DNA of 64,000 bases from Saprospiraceae bacterium (GCA_016714785.1 JADKCC010000010.1:1-64000); one strand, 5' to 3'; counted from the first letter of the stretch, positions 1-8,515 are shown. Notes: generated by a model from the letters alone, not told the origin. Numbers and translations: made by a program.

Positions 1-189
1 AAAGGTGCTTTGGAGCTATGGTATTATGAGCATATTTCCTTCTCGACAGACATTGCCATTCTATTTTTAACTTTCTGGTCTGTTGTAAAAAGTGATTCAC
101 AACTAGTATATAATATATTTAAAAGCTTACCTAAAATGCCAACAGAACTATCAGTCTCTTGGATCGAAAACACTAATCATCCTAAGTGA
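1..189 (+). CDS. C-terminal end of an unidentified protein, cut by the window edge
   Basis: The frame is open from the first base to a TGA at 187-189, giving 62 residues rich in aromatic and hydrophobic positions (for example ALELWYYEHISF, then a probable membrane segment around AILFLTFW). The stop overlaps the GTG start of the next gene by four bases (GTGA), which suggests translational coupling within one operon. I do not recognise the family from this tail. The position upstream of a YdcF-like gene and an O-antigen ligase-like gene suggests a membrane protein of the polysaccharide locus, but that is context only. Confidence 0.5.
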   Translation, partial: KGALELWYYEHISFSTDIAILFLTFWSVVKSDSQLVYNIFKSLPKMPTELSVSWIENTNHPK

Positions 190-963
190 CAGCTACTATA
201 AAGAGTGTAGTGGATTTTCTCATTTATCCAATGAATGTATTTTGGATACTCATAGCTTTTTATTTCATTTTCAAATTCCGTAAATATAAGCACCAAAATA
301 GATTTTTGTATGCTGCACTAGTTTGGATCGGAATCACAGGCACGAAATATATTCCAGATTTGATGGTCTATAGTTTGGAGAAAGAATATAACACTCTAAT
401 TTGGATTTGGCTAGTTTGGGAAATGAAGTTCATATCCTTGTTTTAGGTGAGGTGGGGTATATGATATAGAAAGTAGCTGATCAAGAGCGCTTATCTCAAA
501 ATTCTATTTATAAAGAATTGAATGGTTCCAAATTGGTTTTTTCAGGTTATTCTTCTACAAATAATGTCACTCAAGCAGCCATAACAAGAGATGCTGCCAT
601 TGGTTTGGGTATTCCAGAAGATGATATATTTATCTTAGAAAAACCATCTACGACGGAAGAAGAAGCATTGGAATATACATCAGCTTTTGGAAATAAAAAG
701 GCTACATTAATTTTAGTCACGAGTGATATTCACATGCCTAGATCAATGTATTTGTTTAGAAAAATGGTTTGGATCCAATAGCTGCACCGTCTGATCATAT
801 ATTAAAGCGCCATTTTCAGAAGGATGAGATGGTCACCAATCATGAAAACAGTTTTTTATCCATATTTAAAGATAACTTTTGGTGGAGATCACATCGTTCT
901 AATTTTGATAAATTTTATTCAGCTATGCATGAGCATATTGGATTATTATGGGCAAGATTATAA
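186..963 (+). pseudogene. YdcF/SanA/ElyC-like (DUF218) membrane protein, frame broken
   Basis: DUF218 proteins are envelope-associated and some act in polysaccharide or peptidoglycan precursor homeostasis; the reaction is not settled. An N-terminal block (186-446) has two hydrophobic segments (FWILIAFYFIF and a second near residue 45). A second block in another frame runs from about 425 to 781 and contains VHILVLG, then LVFSGYSS and LVTSDIHMPRSMYLF, the characteristic DUF218 core strands. A third block (769-963) supplies the tail ending in HIGLLWARL. The frame changes near 425 and near 770, and there is also a TAG at 467-469. Read together the blocks give about 255 residues, the normal size for the family. 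Either a decayed gene or accumulated sequence errors. Confidence 0.6.
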
Positions 964-1089
964 GTAGAAACCTTACCTTTTAATTTAATTCATCGAAAGC
1001 TTTTATCAAGACTTCGAAAAATTCATTTATCATCATTTAGACTATTCAATACCAGGTAAACCAGAAAACAATCAGGCATTTTAATTATT

Positions 1090-2410
1090 TTGGATTTGTT
1101 TAAAAATTTTTATTACATATTCAGTGGCTTTGGAAATAAACTAAGCATACACTAAATACTTATGTAGGATGGTGTTTTGTATTTTACATTTCTTGTTGTT
1201 GTATAACTGATATAGCTATTTTCCAGCTACCTCAAATACAAATATCGGAGCTAATATTTGTTGGTGCTTTTCCTTTTTGTTTCATTTATTTTGACAAAAT
1301 TAGATTAACTAATATAGATGTTGCTCTATTAGCGTATGTAATAGTTTTTATGATTAATGCCATATATCATCAAGAAAAGAGCATATATCTTGAAGCTTTC
1401 GGGTGTATTTATTTAGTAGTTATGTCAGTTTTGTTAAGCAGGTTTTTAGCCTATCAGGGCAACTTCAGTACTTATTTACCAATAGCTATCAAAGGACTTT
1501 TTGTAGTATCAGTGTTAACTGGGATTGTAGGTTTATTGTTACATTATTTTAAATGTTGATCATTCTTTAGGTATATTATAAAGACTTTCCTTATTTGGGC
1601 GATGTGTGGCGATTAAATGGATATACTTGGAATAATTTATTATTAAGCTGTATTGCGTTTTCATCATTTTATATAATAGGATTCAATAGTAATGTAGTAA
1701 AAGTATTAGTTTTTGTTTTCATTGCTTTATGCATTTCAATATTTACCTTAAGTAAGGAAATATTGATTTTTGGTGGTTTGCTATCTTTTGGTCTTTTATC
1801 TAGAAAATATGTGATGCCAAAAAAAACATTTTTTGGAATCATTATTTTTTTGGCAATTATAATGATTTGGTTTACTTTTTTTGTCTCGAAACCTACGAGC
1901 CAATCTTTTGAAGAAGCTAAAATTAATAATGCTTCACAAATAGACCCAAACAGACTTTTTAGTATAGCCGATTATGATTTTTATGGCACTACTTATTTTT
2001 ATATGGCCAAGGCATCCATTTTCATGATTTCGAATACACCGGTTGTTGGAATTGGCTCTGGCAAATTTTCTTCTGAACTTCAAGACCTACAATCAAAAGA
2101 AACCTATCCGTCAAATCTTTCAGTCTATGATACCCATGACTTTTATTGGGGGCAAATAGCAGAATTAGGCATCTTATACGGCATTTTTTTAATTTTATTT
2201 TTATTGCAGTTTATAAGAGTTTTAGTGAACTCTTTAAATTTAGATAAGAGCCAATACATTTTTATAGCTCTTTCATTCTCATATTTTATCATTTCCTACC
2301 TAGTAGGTGGCTCTAAACATTATAGACACTTTTGGGTATTTATAGGAATATTGAACTATTTTTATCTAACCCAAACTAATGGCCTTACAATTTCCGATAG
2401 CAAGAAGTAA
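1090..2410 (+). pseudogene. O-antigen ligase/polymerase-like polytopic membrane protein, frame broken
   Basis: Three blocks read as one hydrophobic protein of about 435 residues: an N-terminal piece from a TTG near 1090 (LDLFKNFYYIF), a block open from about 1140 to 1559 with several membrane segments, and a long block running to the TAA at 2408-2410. The last block has the Wzy/WaaL-like pattern of many transmembrane helices around a large periplasmic loop (about 1890-2150, with TPVVGIGSGKF and DTHDFYWGQIAELGILYG), where the motif GxGxG...THxxYW...E.G is typical of O-antigen ligase family proteins. Frames change near 1145 and near 1560. The family joins or polymerises lipid-linked glycans at the outer face of the inner membrane, which fits the surrounding polysaccharide genes. 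Confidence 0.65.
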
Positions 2411-2489
2411 ATAAGGTGTATTCAAAAAGTGTACGTCAATAAGGAATATCAATTAAAGCATAGTGGATTATATTTTTGGATGTGTAATT

Positions 2490-2556
2490 TAATAGCCTTG
2501 TAATCTCCGATTGCAAGATGCTAAATATGTTGCATTCAAAGAATGCAAAGCCATTA
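2490..2556 (+). repeat. Solo two-hairpin repeat, family B
   Basis: Two adjacent palindromes (CTTGTAATC...GATTGCAAG and TTGCATTC...GAATGCAA) are framed by AATAGCC on the left and GCCATTA on the right. The same cassette flanks the RAYT gene at 12621-13277 on both sides (12504-12570 and 13275-13341), so this is a solitary member without a transposase. Confidence 0.75.
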
Positions 2557-2572
2557 AAGAATCGCAAATAAA

Positions 2573-2648
2573 CAAATCAGCAAATCAACAAAAATCAAAT
2601 GATACCTCTTTCCTTACCCAATATCTCTGGCAACGAATGGACTTATGA
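2573..2648 (+). pseudogene. 5' fragment of a second copy of the LegC-type aminotransferase gene
   Basis: The stretch matches the start of the intact gene at 3798 and about 25 bases upstream of it almost base for base, including the CAAATC/CAGCAAATC low-complexity leader and the first codons from ATG 2599 (MIPLSLPNISGNEWTY). It then diverges abruptly and stops. The PIN toxin-antitoxin pair lies between this fragment and the intact copy, so the fragment marks a duplication or insertion boundary. Confidence 0.75.
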
Positions 2649-2953
2649 GGAACTAAATCAGGTTTACATTTGTTTTTTAAAACAAGTACCATAATAGTCC
2701 ATTGAATAGACAGGCTTATAAATTTAAGGAAAATGTGATTCAAAAGTCCTTCCTTTTTAAGGGAAGGATTTAGGATGGGTAAATTTAGAGGAATAATAAA
2801 ATTCGATAGTGTAATTTGGACTTAATAGTTGACGATTGATGCTAGATAAATGATATTTGTGATTAGAGTTAGCTAAAAAGCATCGTCGTTCTGGCCTGAT
2901 CAGAAATTGCTTGAAAGAATAAATTTTAAAGTACCTTTTAAATCATGTAATAT
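2649..2953. other. Intergenic stretch without a recognised feature
   Basis: AT-rich sequence with no sizeable reading frame on either strand. A short imperfect inverted motif (TCCTTCC...GGAAGGA near 2747-2768) could form a weak hairpin. No promoter-like TAnnTTTG box placed sensibly for the downstream antitoxin was seen. Confidence 0.4.
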
Positions 2954-3181
2954 ATGGATATAACCCAAATTCCTGAAAAATCCAAGAATTTTACCCCTTT
3001 GCAGTTAGAGTTGTTGAAGTTGTATGCTAATAACCCAACAGAGGAGGAACTTATTGACATAAAAACATTAATAGGGCAATATTATTCAAAAAAGCTAATT
3101 AATGCAGCAGAAGAATATGCATTAGAAAATGGGTGGTCAGATAAAACTATTGAGAACATACTAAATGATGTCAATCAATAA
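2954..3181 (+). CDS. Putative antitoxin of a PIN-domain toxin-antitoxin pair
   Basis: A 75-residue, mainly helical, charged protein (for example FTPLQLELLKLYANNPTEEE near residues 14-33) whose 3' end overlaps the downstream PIN gene by 17 bases. Small helical proteins with this placement upstream of PIN toxins are usually the cognate antitoxin: they occupy the RNase active site with the C-terminal part and often autoregulate the operon. I see no clear DNA-binding fold such as a full ribbon-helix-helix, so the class is not assigned. The function rests mainly on gene order. Confidence 0.65.
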   Translation: MDITQIPEKSKNFTPLQLELLKLYANNPTEEELIDIKTLIGQYYSKKLINAAEEYALENGWSDKTIENILNDVNQ

Positions 3182-3602
3182 TCCTTTAAAGATAGTTGTT
3201 GATACAAATGTCTTATTGGTAAGTATATTACCTAGATTCAGTTATTATAAAATTTTTGAGGAAATACAATCAGGTAAAGTTAATGTTTATGTAAGTAATG
3301 ACATTGTAAGTGAATATACAGAAGTCTTTTCAAGACGCTACACACCACATATTACAGAGATATTATTAAATACTTTATTCAATTTACCTAATGTATTTTT
3401 TGTTGACCCGAAATTTCAATGGAAATTAATAGAACTTGATCCTGATGACAATAAATTTGTAGATTGTGCTGTTGCGTCATCTGTCGATTATATTATTTCC
3501 AATGATAGACATTTTGATATACTTAAAGAAATACCATTTCCCAAAGTTACTGTTCTTAAAGCAGAAGAGTTTATAGCATTAATAAAAATTGTAAACAAAT
3601 AA
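3165..3602 (+). CDS. PIN-domain toxin (putative toxin-antitoxin RNase)
   Basis: PIN-domain proteins are Mg-dependent endoribonucleases, and TA versions cleave tRNA, rRNA or mRNA when the antitoxin is degraded. This 145-residue protein has the expected acidic residues in order: the N-terminal strand VVDTNVLLVSIL (Asp about residue 13), an internal Glu in SEYTEVFSRR, and the C-terminal DNKFVDCAVA and SNDRHFD motifs. It matches the 'toxin component, PIN family' type. The start is ATG 3165 or the adjacent ATG 3168; both lie inside the antitoxin frame, indicating coupling. The pair sits between a partial and a complete copy of the aminotransferase gene, so it looks like an inserted cassette. Confidence 0.85.
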   Translation: MMSINNPLKIVVDTNVLLVSILPRFSYYKIFEEIQSGKVNVYVSNDIVSEYTEVFSRRYTPHITEILLNTLFNLPNVFFVDPKFQWKLIELDPDDNKFVDCAVASSVDYIISNDRHFDILKEIPFPKVTVLKAEEFIALIKIVNK

Positions 3603-3797
3603 ATGCACTTAAGAGTAAAGGGTTAACTCCACTACAACTGAACTTTTACGGACATTGAGTTAATCTCTGCAACCTATGATTCACTTTTGAATTCGAATGA
3701 ACTCAGATTGTCAAATGACAAATATAACAAACAATCCAAGTTAACTAGTTGCAATCAAATCAACAAATTAGCAAATCAGCAAATCAACAATAATCAA

Positions 3798-4922
3798 ATG
3801 ATACCTCTTTCCTTACCCAATATCTCAGGAAATGAATGGACTTATGTCAAGGACTGTCTCGACACTGGATGGATATCTTCTGTAGGTAGCTATGTCACTC
3901 AGTTTGAAAACATGGTAGCCGAATTTGCTGGTGCAAAATATGGTATCGCAGCCATGAATGGCACTGCAGCACTGCACATCGCCCAAGAATTAGCAGGTGT
4001 ACGTCAACGAGACTATGTCATCACGCCAGATATTACCTTCATCGCTACGGCCAATGCCATCAAATACACGGGTGCAGATCCGATCTTCATAGATGTGGAT
4101 AAGGATACTTGGCAGATGGATTTAGATATTTTGGAGGCTTTTTTGGAAAAGGATACCTTTTATTACAAAGATCATACCTACCTAAAGAGCGACAAAAGAT
4201 GTATTTCGGCTATTATGCCTGTACATGTATTGGGCAATATGTGCGATATGGATAGGCTGATGACCATAGCAAAAAAATATTGTCTCGTAGTGATCGAAGA
4301 CTCTACGGAAGCATTGGGTTCGTCCTTCAAAAATAAAGGTGCTGGTACATTTGGTACATTCGGAACTTTTAGTTTTAATGGCAATAAAATCATCAGCACA
4401 GGTGGTGGTGGCGTTATCGTCACAGATGATGAAAACCTAGCAAAAAAAGCCAAACATATCACCACCCAAGCCAAAACAGACCCATTCGAATACGACCACG
4501 ATGAGATAGGTTACAACTATAGACTTGTAAACATACTCGCAGCCGTAGGTGTAGCGCAAATGGAGCAATTGCCATCTTTCCTTGAGCGCAAAAAAGAGAT
4601 AGACAAATATTATCGCGATCATCTGGAAAATGAAAATTTACAGTTCCAAAAAGTAGGCGACGATGTCTCTCCTAATAATTGGCTTCACACGATGAAAGTC
4701 AAAAACCAAAGACCGATGATAAAGCACTTGTTGGATAATGGTGTACAATGCAGACCATTTTGGGTACCGATGCATCAGTTGCGTATGTTCAAACATTTGC
4801 CATTTATCACGAATGAAAATATATCTGATACGATTTATAATTCCTGTATCTCTATACCATCTTCTACCAACCTTACAGATGCGCAAGTGGAGGAAGTGGT
4901 GAAAGTTATCCGTTCTTTTTAA
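3798..4922 (+). CDS. legC: DegT/DnrJ/EryC1/StrS aminotransferase, LegC type
   Basis: PLP-dependent aminotransferase that converts a UDP-4-keto-6-deoxy-N-acetylhexosamine to the 4-amino sugar, using glutamate, in bacillosamine- or legionaminate-type sugar pathways. Landmarks: VVIEDSTEALG with the PLP-contacting Asp about residue 168, and SFNGNKIISTGGGG with the Schiff-base Lys about residue 197. The open frame extends upstream to 3687, but those codons lie in low-complexity CAAATCAAC repeats, so ATG 3798 (MIPLSLPN) is taken as the start, giving 374 residues, normal for the family. The likely partner is the dehydratase at 5921, now separated from it by a RAYT gene. Whether the product is bacillosamine, legionaminate or another sugar cannot be decided here. 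Confidence 0.85.
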   Translation: MIPLSLPNISGNEWTYVKDCLDTGWISSVGSYVTQFENMVAEFAGAKYGIAAMNGTAALHIAQELAGVRQRDYVITPDITFIATANAIKYTGADPIFIDVDKDTWQMDLDILEAFLEKDTFYYKDHTYLKSDKRCISAIMPVHVLGNMCDMDRLMTIAKKYCLVVIEDSTEALGSSFKNKGAGTFGTFGTFSFNGNKIISTGGGGVIVTDDENLAKKAKHITTQAKTDPFEYDHDEIGYNYRLVNILAAVGVAQMEQLPSFLERKKEIDKYYRDHLENENLQFQKVGDDVSPNNWLHTMKVKNQRPMIKHLLDNGVQCRPFWVPMHQLRMFKHLPFITNENISDTIYNSCISIPSSTNLTDAQVEEVVKVIRSF

Positions 4923-4932
4923 TGGGTTTTTC

Positions 4933-5026
4933 TAATGGGTCTCCAAATTCATTTGGAGAGATTTTTAAATCTTTTTGGATATTAGCCAAATAAATTTGGC
5001 TAACCAATAAATTTGGCTACCCATTA
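4933..5026 (+). repeat. Two-hairpin repeat, family A, upstream of a RAYT gene
   Basis: TAATGGGT leads into the perfect palindrome CTCCAAAT-TC-ATTTGGAG, then a T-rich spacer, then AGCCAAAT-AA-ATTTGGCT, a second half copy, and ACCCATTA. The outer edges TAATGGGT and ACCCATTA are reverse complements, so the whole unit is bounded by an 8-bp inverted repeat. The first hairpin followed by T-rich sequence could also end transcription of the aminotransferase gene. Confidence 0.8.
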
Positions 5027-5030
5027 AAAT

Positions 5031-5717
5031 ATGAAAACTTTTTATAGAAGAAATCTTCCACATATCCAACCAGTTGGAGCCTGCTTTTTTGTAACTTTTA
5101 GGTTATATAATAGTGTGCCAAAAATCGCTATAGATGCTTTAAGTGAAAAATATACACAAAGAGTGACCCAAGCGTTTTTTATTGGTGAAGTACACAAAAG
5201 AAATTTAGAAATTTTTAATTTACGCAAAAAGTATTTAATTGAGTTGGATGGAATTCTTGATAAAATTGAGACAGGGCCATATTATTTAAAAGATTTGAGT
5301 ATCATTCAAATAATTGATAAAGAAATCAAAAGATATGATGGCACTTTGTACAATCTAATCGCATATTGTATAATGTCAAATCATGTGCATCTAGTGATTG
5401 ATACAGCTGTTCAACTTGAAAATTTAAAAGAAGATACAGAATTGATGCAAAGTTATCAACCATTAGATAAGATATTAAAACAAATTAAAGGATCGACATC
5501 AAGATATATTAATTTATTTCTCCATAGGTCTGGCCAGTTTTGGGAAAGAGAAAGTTTTGACATTTACATCAGAAATGAAAAGATGTTGAATAATGTAATA
5601 TCCTATACTTTAAATAATCCAATGAAAGCAGGGATAGTTGAGAAGTGGGAAGATTTTCGAGGAAATTATTTTGTAGAAACTTCTAATGGGTCTCCAAATT
5701 CATTTGGAGAGGTTTAA
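5031..5717 (+). CDS. REP-associated tyrosine transposase (RAYT, Y1_Tnp), family A
   Basis: HUH single-strand transposase of the TnpA_REP type, which nicks and joins DNA at palindromic repeats. The HUH motif is MSNHVH (His118, His120) and the probable nucleophile is Tyr192 in VISYTLNNPMKAG, aligned with the Tyr before the NP motif in E. coli RayT. It has 228 residues, and the N-terminal LPHIQP and FFVTFRLY are shared with the RAYT at 12621, to which it is clearly paralogous. The gene starts four bases after one family A cassette. Its last codons (SNGSPNSFGEV) and its stop lie inside the next cassette, so the repeat supplies the C-terminus. It separates the LegC- and LegB-like genes. Confidence 0.88.
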   Translation: MKTFYRRNLPHIQPVGACFFVTFRLYNSVPKIAIDALSEKYTQRVTQAFFIGEVHKRNLEIFNLRKKYLIELDGILDKIETGPYYLKDLSIIQIIDKEIKRYDGTLYNLIAYCIMSNHVHLVIDTAVQLENLKEDTELMQSYQPLDKILKQIKGSTSRYINLFLHRSGQFWERESFDIYIRNEKMLNNVISYTLNNPMKAGIVEKWEDFRGNYFVETSNGSPNSFGEV

Positions 5718-5907
5718 ATAAACTTGTTCAAATTAGCCAAATAAAAATTTGGTTACCCTTATACAAGAATACATTCTTTAATTGGCTTTTTCTACTTGGT
5801 CTCTAAAATCATTTGGAGAAGTTTAGAATAGGCTTTTTCATTACCAGCAAATTAGCTAAATAAATTTAGCTACCCATTATCAGCCAAATAAATTTGGCTG
5901 CCCATTA
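5684..5907 (+). repeat. Family A two-hairpin repeats downstream of the RAYT gene
   Basis: This holds a full hairpin (CTCCAAAT...ATTTGGAG), a diverged AGCCAAAT...ATTTGGTT, a second degenerate pair near 5797-5875 (TCTCTAAAATCATTTGGAG; AGCTAAATAAATTTAGCT), and a final intact AGCCAAATAAATTTGGCT followed by GCCCATTA. The stack looks like two or three serial cassettes of different age. Confidence 0.75.
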
Positions 5908-5920
5908 AAACACAAACCAC

Positions 5921-7132
5921 ATGCACATCATTGATATACCACAATTCATAAAAACTCACATCACTAAAAGGGATAAAAGCCTTTTTGAAAACGATATTAA
6001 TCAATATCAAGACCAATTATCAGCCAATATAAAGGGTAAGTCAGTTCTTGTCATTGGTGGTGCAGGTACGATAGGCTCTTCTTACATCAAATCCATATTA
6101 AGCTTTGAGCCAGCAAGACTTTATGTGGTGGATACCAATGAAAATGGATTGACGGAACTCACTCGTGATCTAAGATCAAAACATGGACAATACATTCCTG
6201 AAGATTACAAGACTTATCCCATGAATTTTGGGGATGAAGTATTCAGAAAGATGTTTGTCAATGAAGGACCTTTCCATATAGTAGCTAATTTTGCAGCGCA
6301 CAAACACGTCAGAAGTGAGAAAGATCATTACTCCATCGAAGCGATGATAGACAATAATGTCTTTAAAGCCAAGGAGTTTTTGGATTTACTTGTGACATAT
6401 AAGCCTGAGCATTTCTTTTGTGTCTCTACCGACAAAGCAGCTAATCCTGTGAATGTCATGGGAGCGAGCAAAAAACTCATGGAAGAAGTCATCATGGCTT
6501 ATAGCAGTGATATCAAAATCACCACAGCAAGATTTGCCAATGTTGCTTTTAGTAATGGCAGTCTTTTGGATGGATATATACAGCGATTATTCAAAAAGCA
6601 ACCTATTTCATGTCCTTCAGATGTGAAAAGATTTTTTGTTTCGCCTGAAGAAAGTGGCCAGATATGTTTGTTGGCTTGTATTTTGGGAGCTAGTGGAGAG
6701 ATTTATTTCCCTAAATTAGAAGAAAACCAAATGGTCAATTTCAAGGATATCACATTAGACTTTTTTAAAGAAATGGCCATACCTGTAGTGGAATGTATAA
6801 GTGATGATGATGCAAGAAATAAAGCAACGAGTATGTCTATAGAAGATCCACATCCCGTTTATTTTTTTACGTCCGACACTTCGGGTGAGAAGCTTTATGA
6901 GGAGTTTTACACGGATACTGATGAAGTGGATATGATCAAATATGAAGGAATGGGCGTCATTAAAAATGCTGTAAAACCTAGTAAAACACAAATAGAAGAT
7001 TGTATCAAAGAGTTACAAATGTTGATGCAGTCAGACGCTTATGACAAATCTGCTATCGTATCATTAATGAAAAAGCATTTGCCTGATTTTGAGCATATAG
7101 AAACGGGAAAGAGTTTAGATCAAAAGATGTAG
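5921..7132 (+). CDS. legB: UDP-N-acetylhexosamine 4,6-dehydratase, LegB/PglF type
   Basis: Short-chain dehydrogenase/reductase-fold enzyme that converts UDP-GlcNAc to the UDP-4-keto-6-deoxy sugar used by the LegC-type aminotransferase. The NAD-binding loop GGAGTIG is at residues 46-52. The active-site region STDKAANPVNVMGASKK (about 169-185) has Met in place of the usual catalytic Tyr in an MxxxK arrangement, as in PglF and other membrane-free 4,6-dehydratases, with STDK conserved. Length is 403 residues, as in soluble LegB-like enzymes, and no N-terminal membrane helices are present. ATG 5921 follows directly on a family A repeat, so its own promoter may be absent or displaced. Confidence 0.85.
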   Translation: MHIIDIPQFIKTHITKRDKSLFENDINQYQDQLSANIKGKSVLVIGGAGTIGSSYIKSILSFEPARLYVVDTNENGLTELTRDLRSKHGQYIPEDYKTYPMNFGDEVFRKMFVNEGPFHIVANFAAHKHVRSEKDHYSIEAMIDNNVFKAKEFLDLLVTYKPEHFFCVSTDKAANPVNVMGASKKLMEEVIMAYSSDIKITTARFANVAFSNGSLLDGYIQRLFKKQPISCPSDVKRFFVSPEESGQICLLACILGASGEIYFPKLEENQMVNFKDITLDFFKEMAIPVVECISDDDARNKATSMSIEDPHPVYFFTSDTSGEKLYEEFYTDTDEVDMIKYEGMGVIKNAVKPSKTQIEDCIKELQMLMQSDAYDKSAIVSLMKKHLPDFEHIETGKSLDQKM

Positions 7133-7133
7133 G

Positions 7134-7290
7134 GTTGAGATAGTAGTAATGAGCTGGTAGCAATGAGCTGATAACTGGTAGCAATGAGTTGGTAGCAAGT
7201 TGTAAAGAGTTAGTAGCTGGTAGTTAGTAGTAGGTAGCCCCTACGAGCCACGATCTAACCCCTACGAACTTAATCACTAAGAACAAACTA
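7134..7290 (+). repeat. Short degenerate repeats flanking the S23-like gene (left)
   Basis: The sequence is built from variants of GAGCTGGTAGCAAT and AGTTAGTAG on the left and CCCCTACGA(G/A)C with CGATCTAAC on the right. The two halves are partly complementary (AGTTxGTAGG against CCTACGAACT), so the region could form a long imperfect hairpin. Very similar sequence lies on the other side of the gene at 7680-7838. Confidence 0.6.
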
Positions 7291-7313
7291 AAACAAAGAA
7301 TAAAAACAAAAAA

Positions 7314-7676
7314 ATGGAAGAAAAATTTGATTTTGAAAATCTGATTGCGTGGCAGAAAGCCATAGAATTTGTTGACTTGATCCTAGAGAAAACAGATAAA
7401 TTTTATAACAGCAAAGGTAACTTTAGGCTAAGAGAACAATTGGATGCGTGTTCATCTTCAATTCCAATGAATATTGCTGAAGGTAAAGGAAGATTTTCGA
7501 AAAAAGAATTTAAACAGTTTTTATATTACTCCAGGGGCTCAATAAATGAAACTGTTACAGTCTTGCTTCTCTTGCAGAAAAGAACATGGTTGAGTATGGC
7601 TGATTATATATTATTAAAACAAAAAGCAATGGAATTGTCTAAAATATTAAACGGGTTGATAAATTCATTGAAGTAG
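7314..7676 (+). CDS. Four-helix bundle protein (S23/IVS-like family)
   Basis: A 120-residue all-helical protein with the family's hallmark residues: LIAWQKAIEFVDLIL at the start, FRLREQLDACSSSIPMNIAEG in the middle and the RGSINET motif near residue 80. Relatives are encoded in intervening sequences of 23S rRNA and in diversity-generating retroelements (Avd), and are very common as solo genes of unknown role in Bacteroidota polysaccharide loci. Related proteins form pentameric positively charged barrels that bind nucleic acid; no function is proven for this type. The gene stands alone between two matching repeat blocks, which suggests insertion as a unit between legB and the sugar transferase gene. 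Confidence 0.85.
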   Translation: MEEKFDFENLIAWQKAIEFVDLILEKTDKFYNSKGNFRLREQLDACSSSIPMNIAEGKGRFSKKEFKQFLYYSRGSINETVTVLLLLQKRTWLSMADYILLKQKAMELSKILNGLINSLK

Positions 7677-7679
7677 ATA

Positions 7680-7838
7680 GTTAGTGGTAGCACTTAGTAG
7701 GTAGTTCCCCAACGAGCTATGAGCTAATCCCTACGAACTACGATCAAACCCCTACGAGTTAAACCTATCGACGATCTAACCCCTACGAACTACGATCTAA
7801 AACCTACGAGCTTAAAACCTACGAGCTTAAAACCTTAA
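7680..7838 (+). repeat. Short degenerate repeats flanking the S23-like gene (right)
   Basis: Starts with AGTTAGTGGTAGC and continues as five or more variants of CCCCTACGA(A/G)CTACGATCTAA, ending just before the ATG of the sugar transferase gene at 7844. It mirrors the left block. Such serial CTACGA units may expand by slippage or be remnants of repeated insertion. Confidence 0.6.
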
Positions 7839-7843
7839 ATCAC

Positions 7844-8515
7844 ATGTATCTAATAATAAAACGTTTTTTTGATATTTTAGCTTCATTACTTGCTTTAGTA
7901 GTACTTTCACCTTTATTGATACCTATTACGATAGGGTTAAAATTAACGGGTGAAGGATATATTTGGTATTTCCAAGAGAGAGTAGGTTTTAAAAATAAGC
8001 TCTTTAGTATTTATAAGTTTGCCACGATGCTCAAGGATAGTCCCAATATGGCCGGTGGTCTCATCACAACAAAAAGAGATCCTAGATTGACACCTTTGGG
8101 AGGTTTTTTGAGGAGCACAAAAATTAACGAATTACCACAACTCCTCAATATCTTGAATGGTGATATGAGTGTAGTTGGTCCAAGACCAGTCATGCAAAAA
8201 AGTTTTGATGCCTATCCTATAGAAGTACAAAAAGTCATATATAATGTAAAACCTGGATTAACGGGTATTGGGTCAATTATATTTCGAGATGAAGAGACTT
8301 TAATCACCGAGGTAAGAGACAATGCCGGTGATACTTGGGACTTTTACCAAAATAAAATTTATCCTTTCAAAGGTGAAGTAGAAAAATGGTACCAAGAGCA
8401 TCAAAGTTTTTATACTGACTTTTTGTGTATCTTTTTGACGGCGTGGGTGATCATTTTTCCAACATCAGATTTAATTTATAAAGTATTCAGTACATTACCG
8501 AAAAGACCTTTTTAG
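7844..8515 (+). CDS. Initiating sugar-phosphate transferase (bacterial sugar transferase, PglC/WcaJ-like)
   Basis: Transfers a sugar-1-phosphate from a UDP-sugar to undecaprenyl phosphate, the first membrane step of glycan assembly. A single N-terminal membrane segment (about residues 5-30, FFDILASLLALVVLSP) ends in the usual helix break. It is followed by the core motifs QERVG, KFATM, LTPLGGFLRSTKINELPQLL and VGPRP (about residue 115). Length is 223 residues, so it is the small one-domain form without the extra membrane region of WbaP. With LegB and LegC just upstream, a diacetylated or monoacetylated amino-dideoxy sugar is a plausible substrate, but this is inferred from context. Confidence 0.9.
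   Translation: MYLIIKRFFDILASLLALVVLSPLLIPITIGLKLTGEGYIWYFQERVGFKNKLFSIYKFATMLKDSPNMAGGLITTKRDPRLTPLGGFLRSTKINELPQLLNILNGDMSVVGPRPVMQKSFDAYPIEVQKVIYNVKPGLTGIGSIIFRDEETLITEVRDNAGDTWDFYQNKIYPFKGEVEKWYQEHQSFYTDFLCIFLTAWVIIFPTSDLIYKVFSTLPKRPF

Noticed and set aside
4178..4886. Several minus-strand open frames opposite the LegC-like gene
   Set aside because: They are shadows of a well-supported coding gene on the plus strand and show no protein features of their own.
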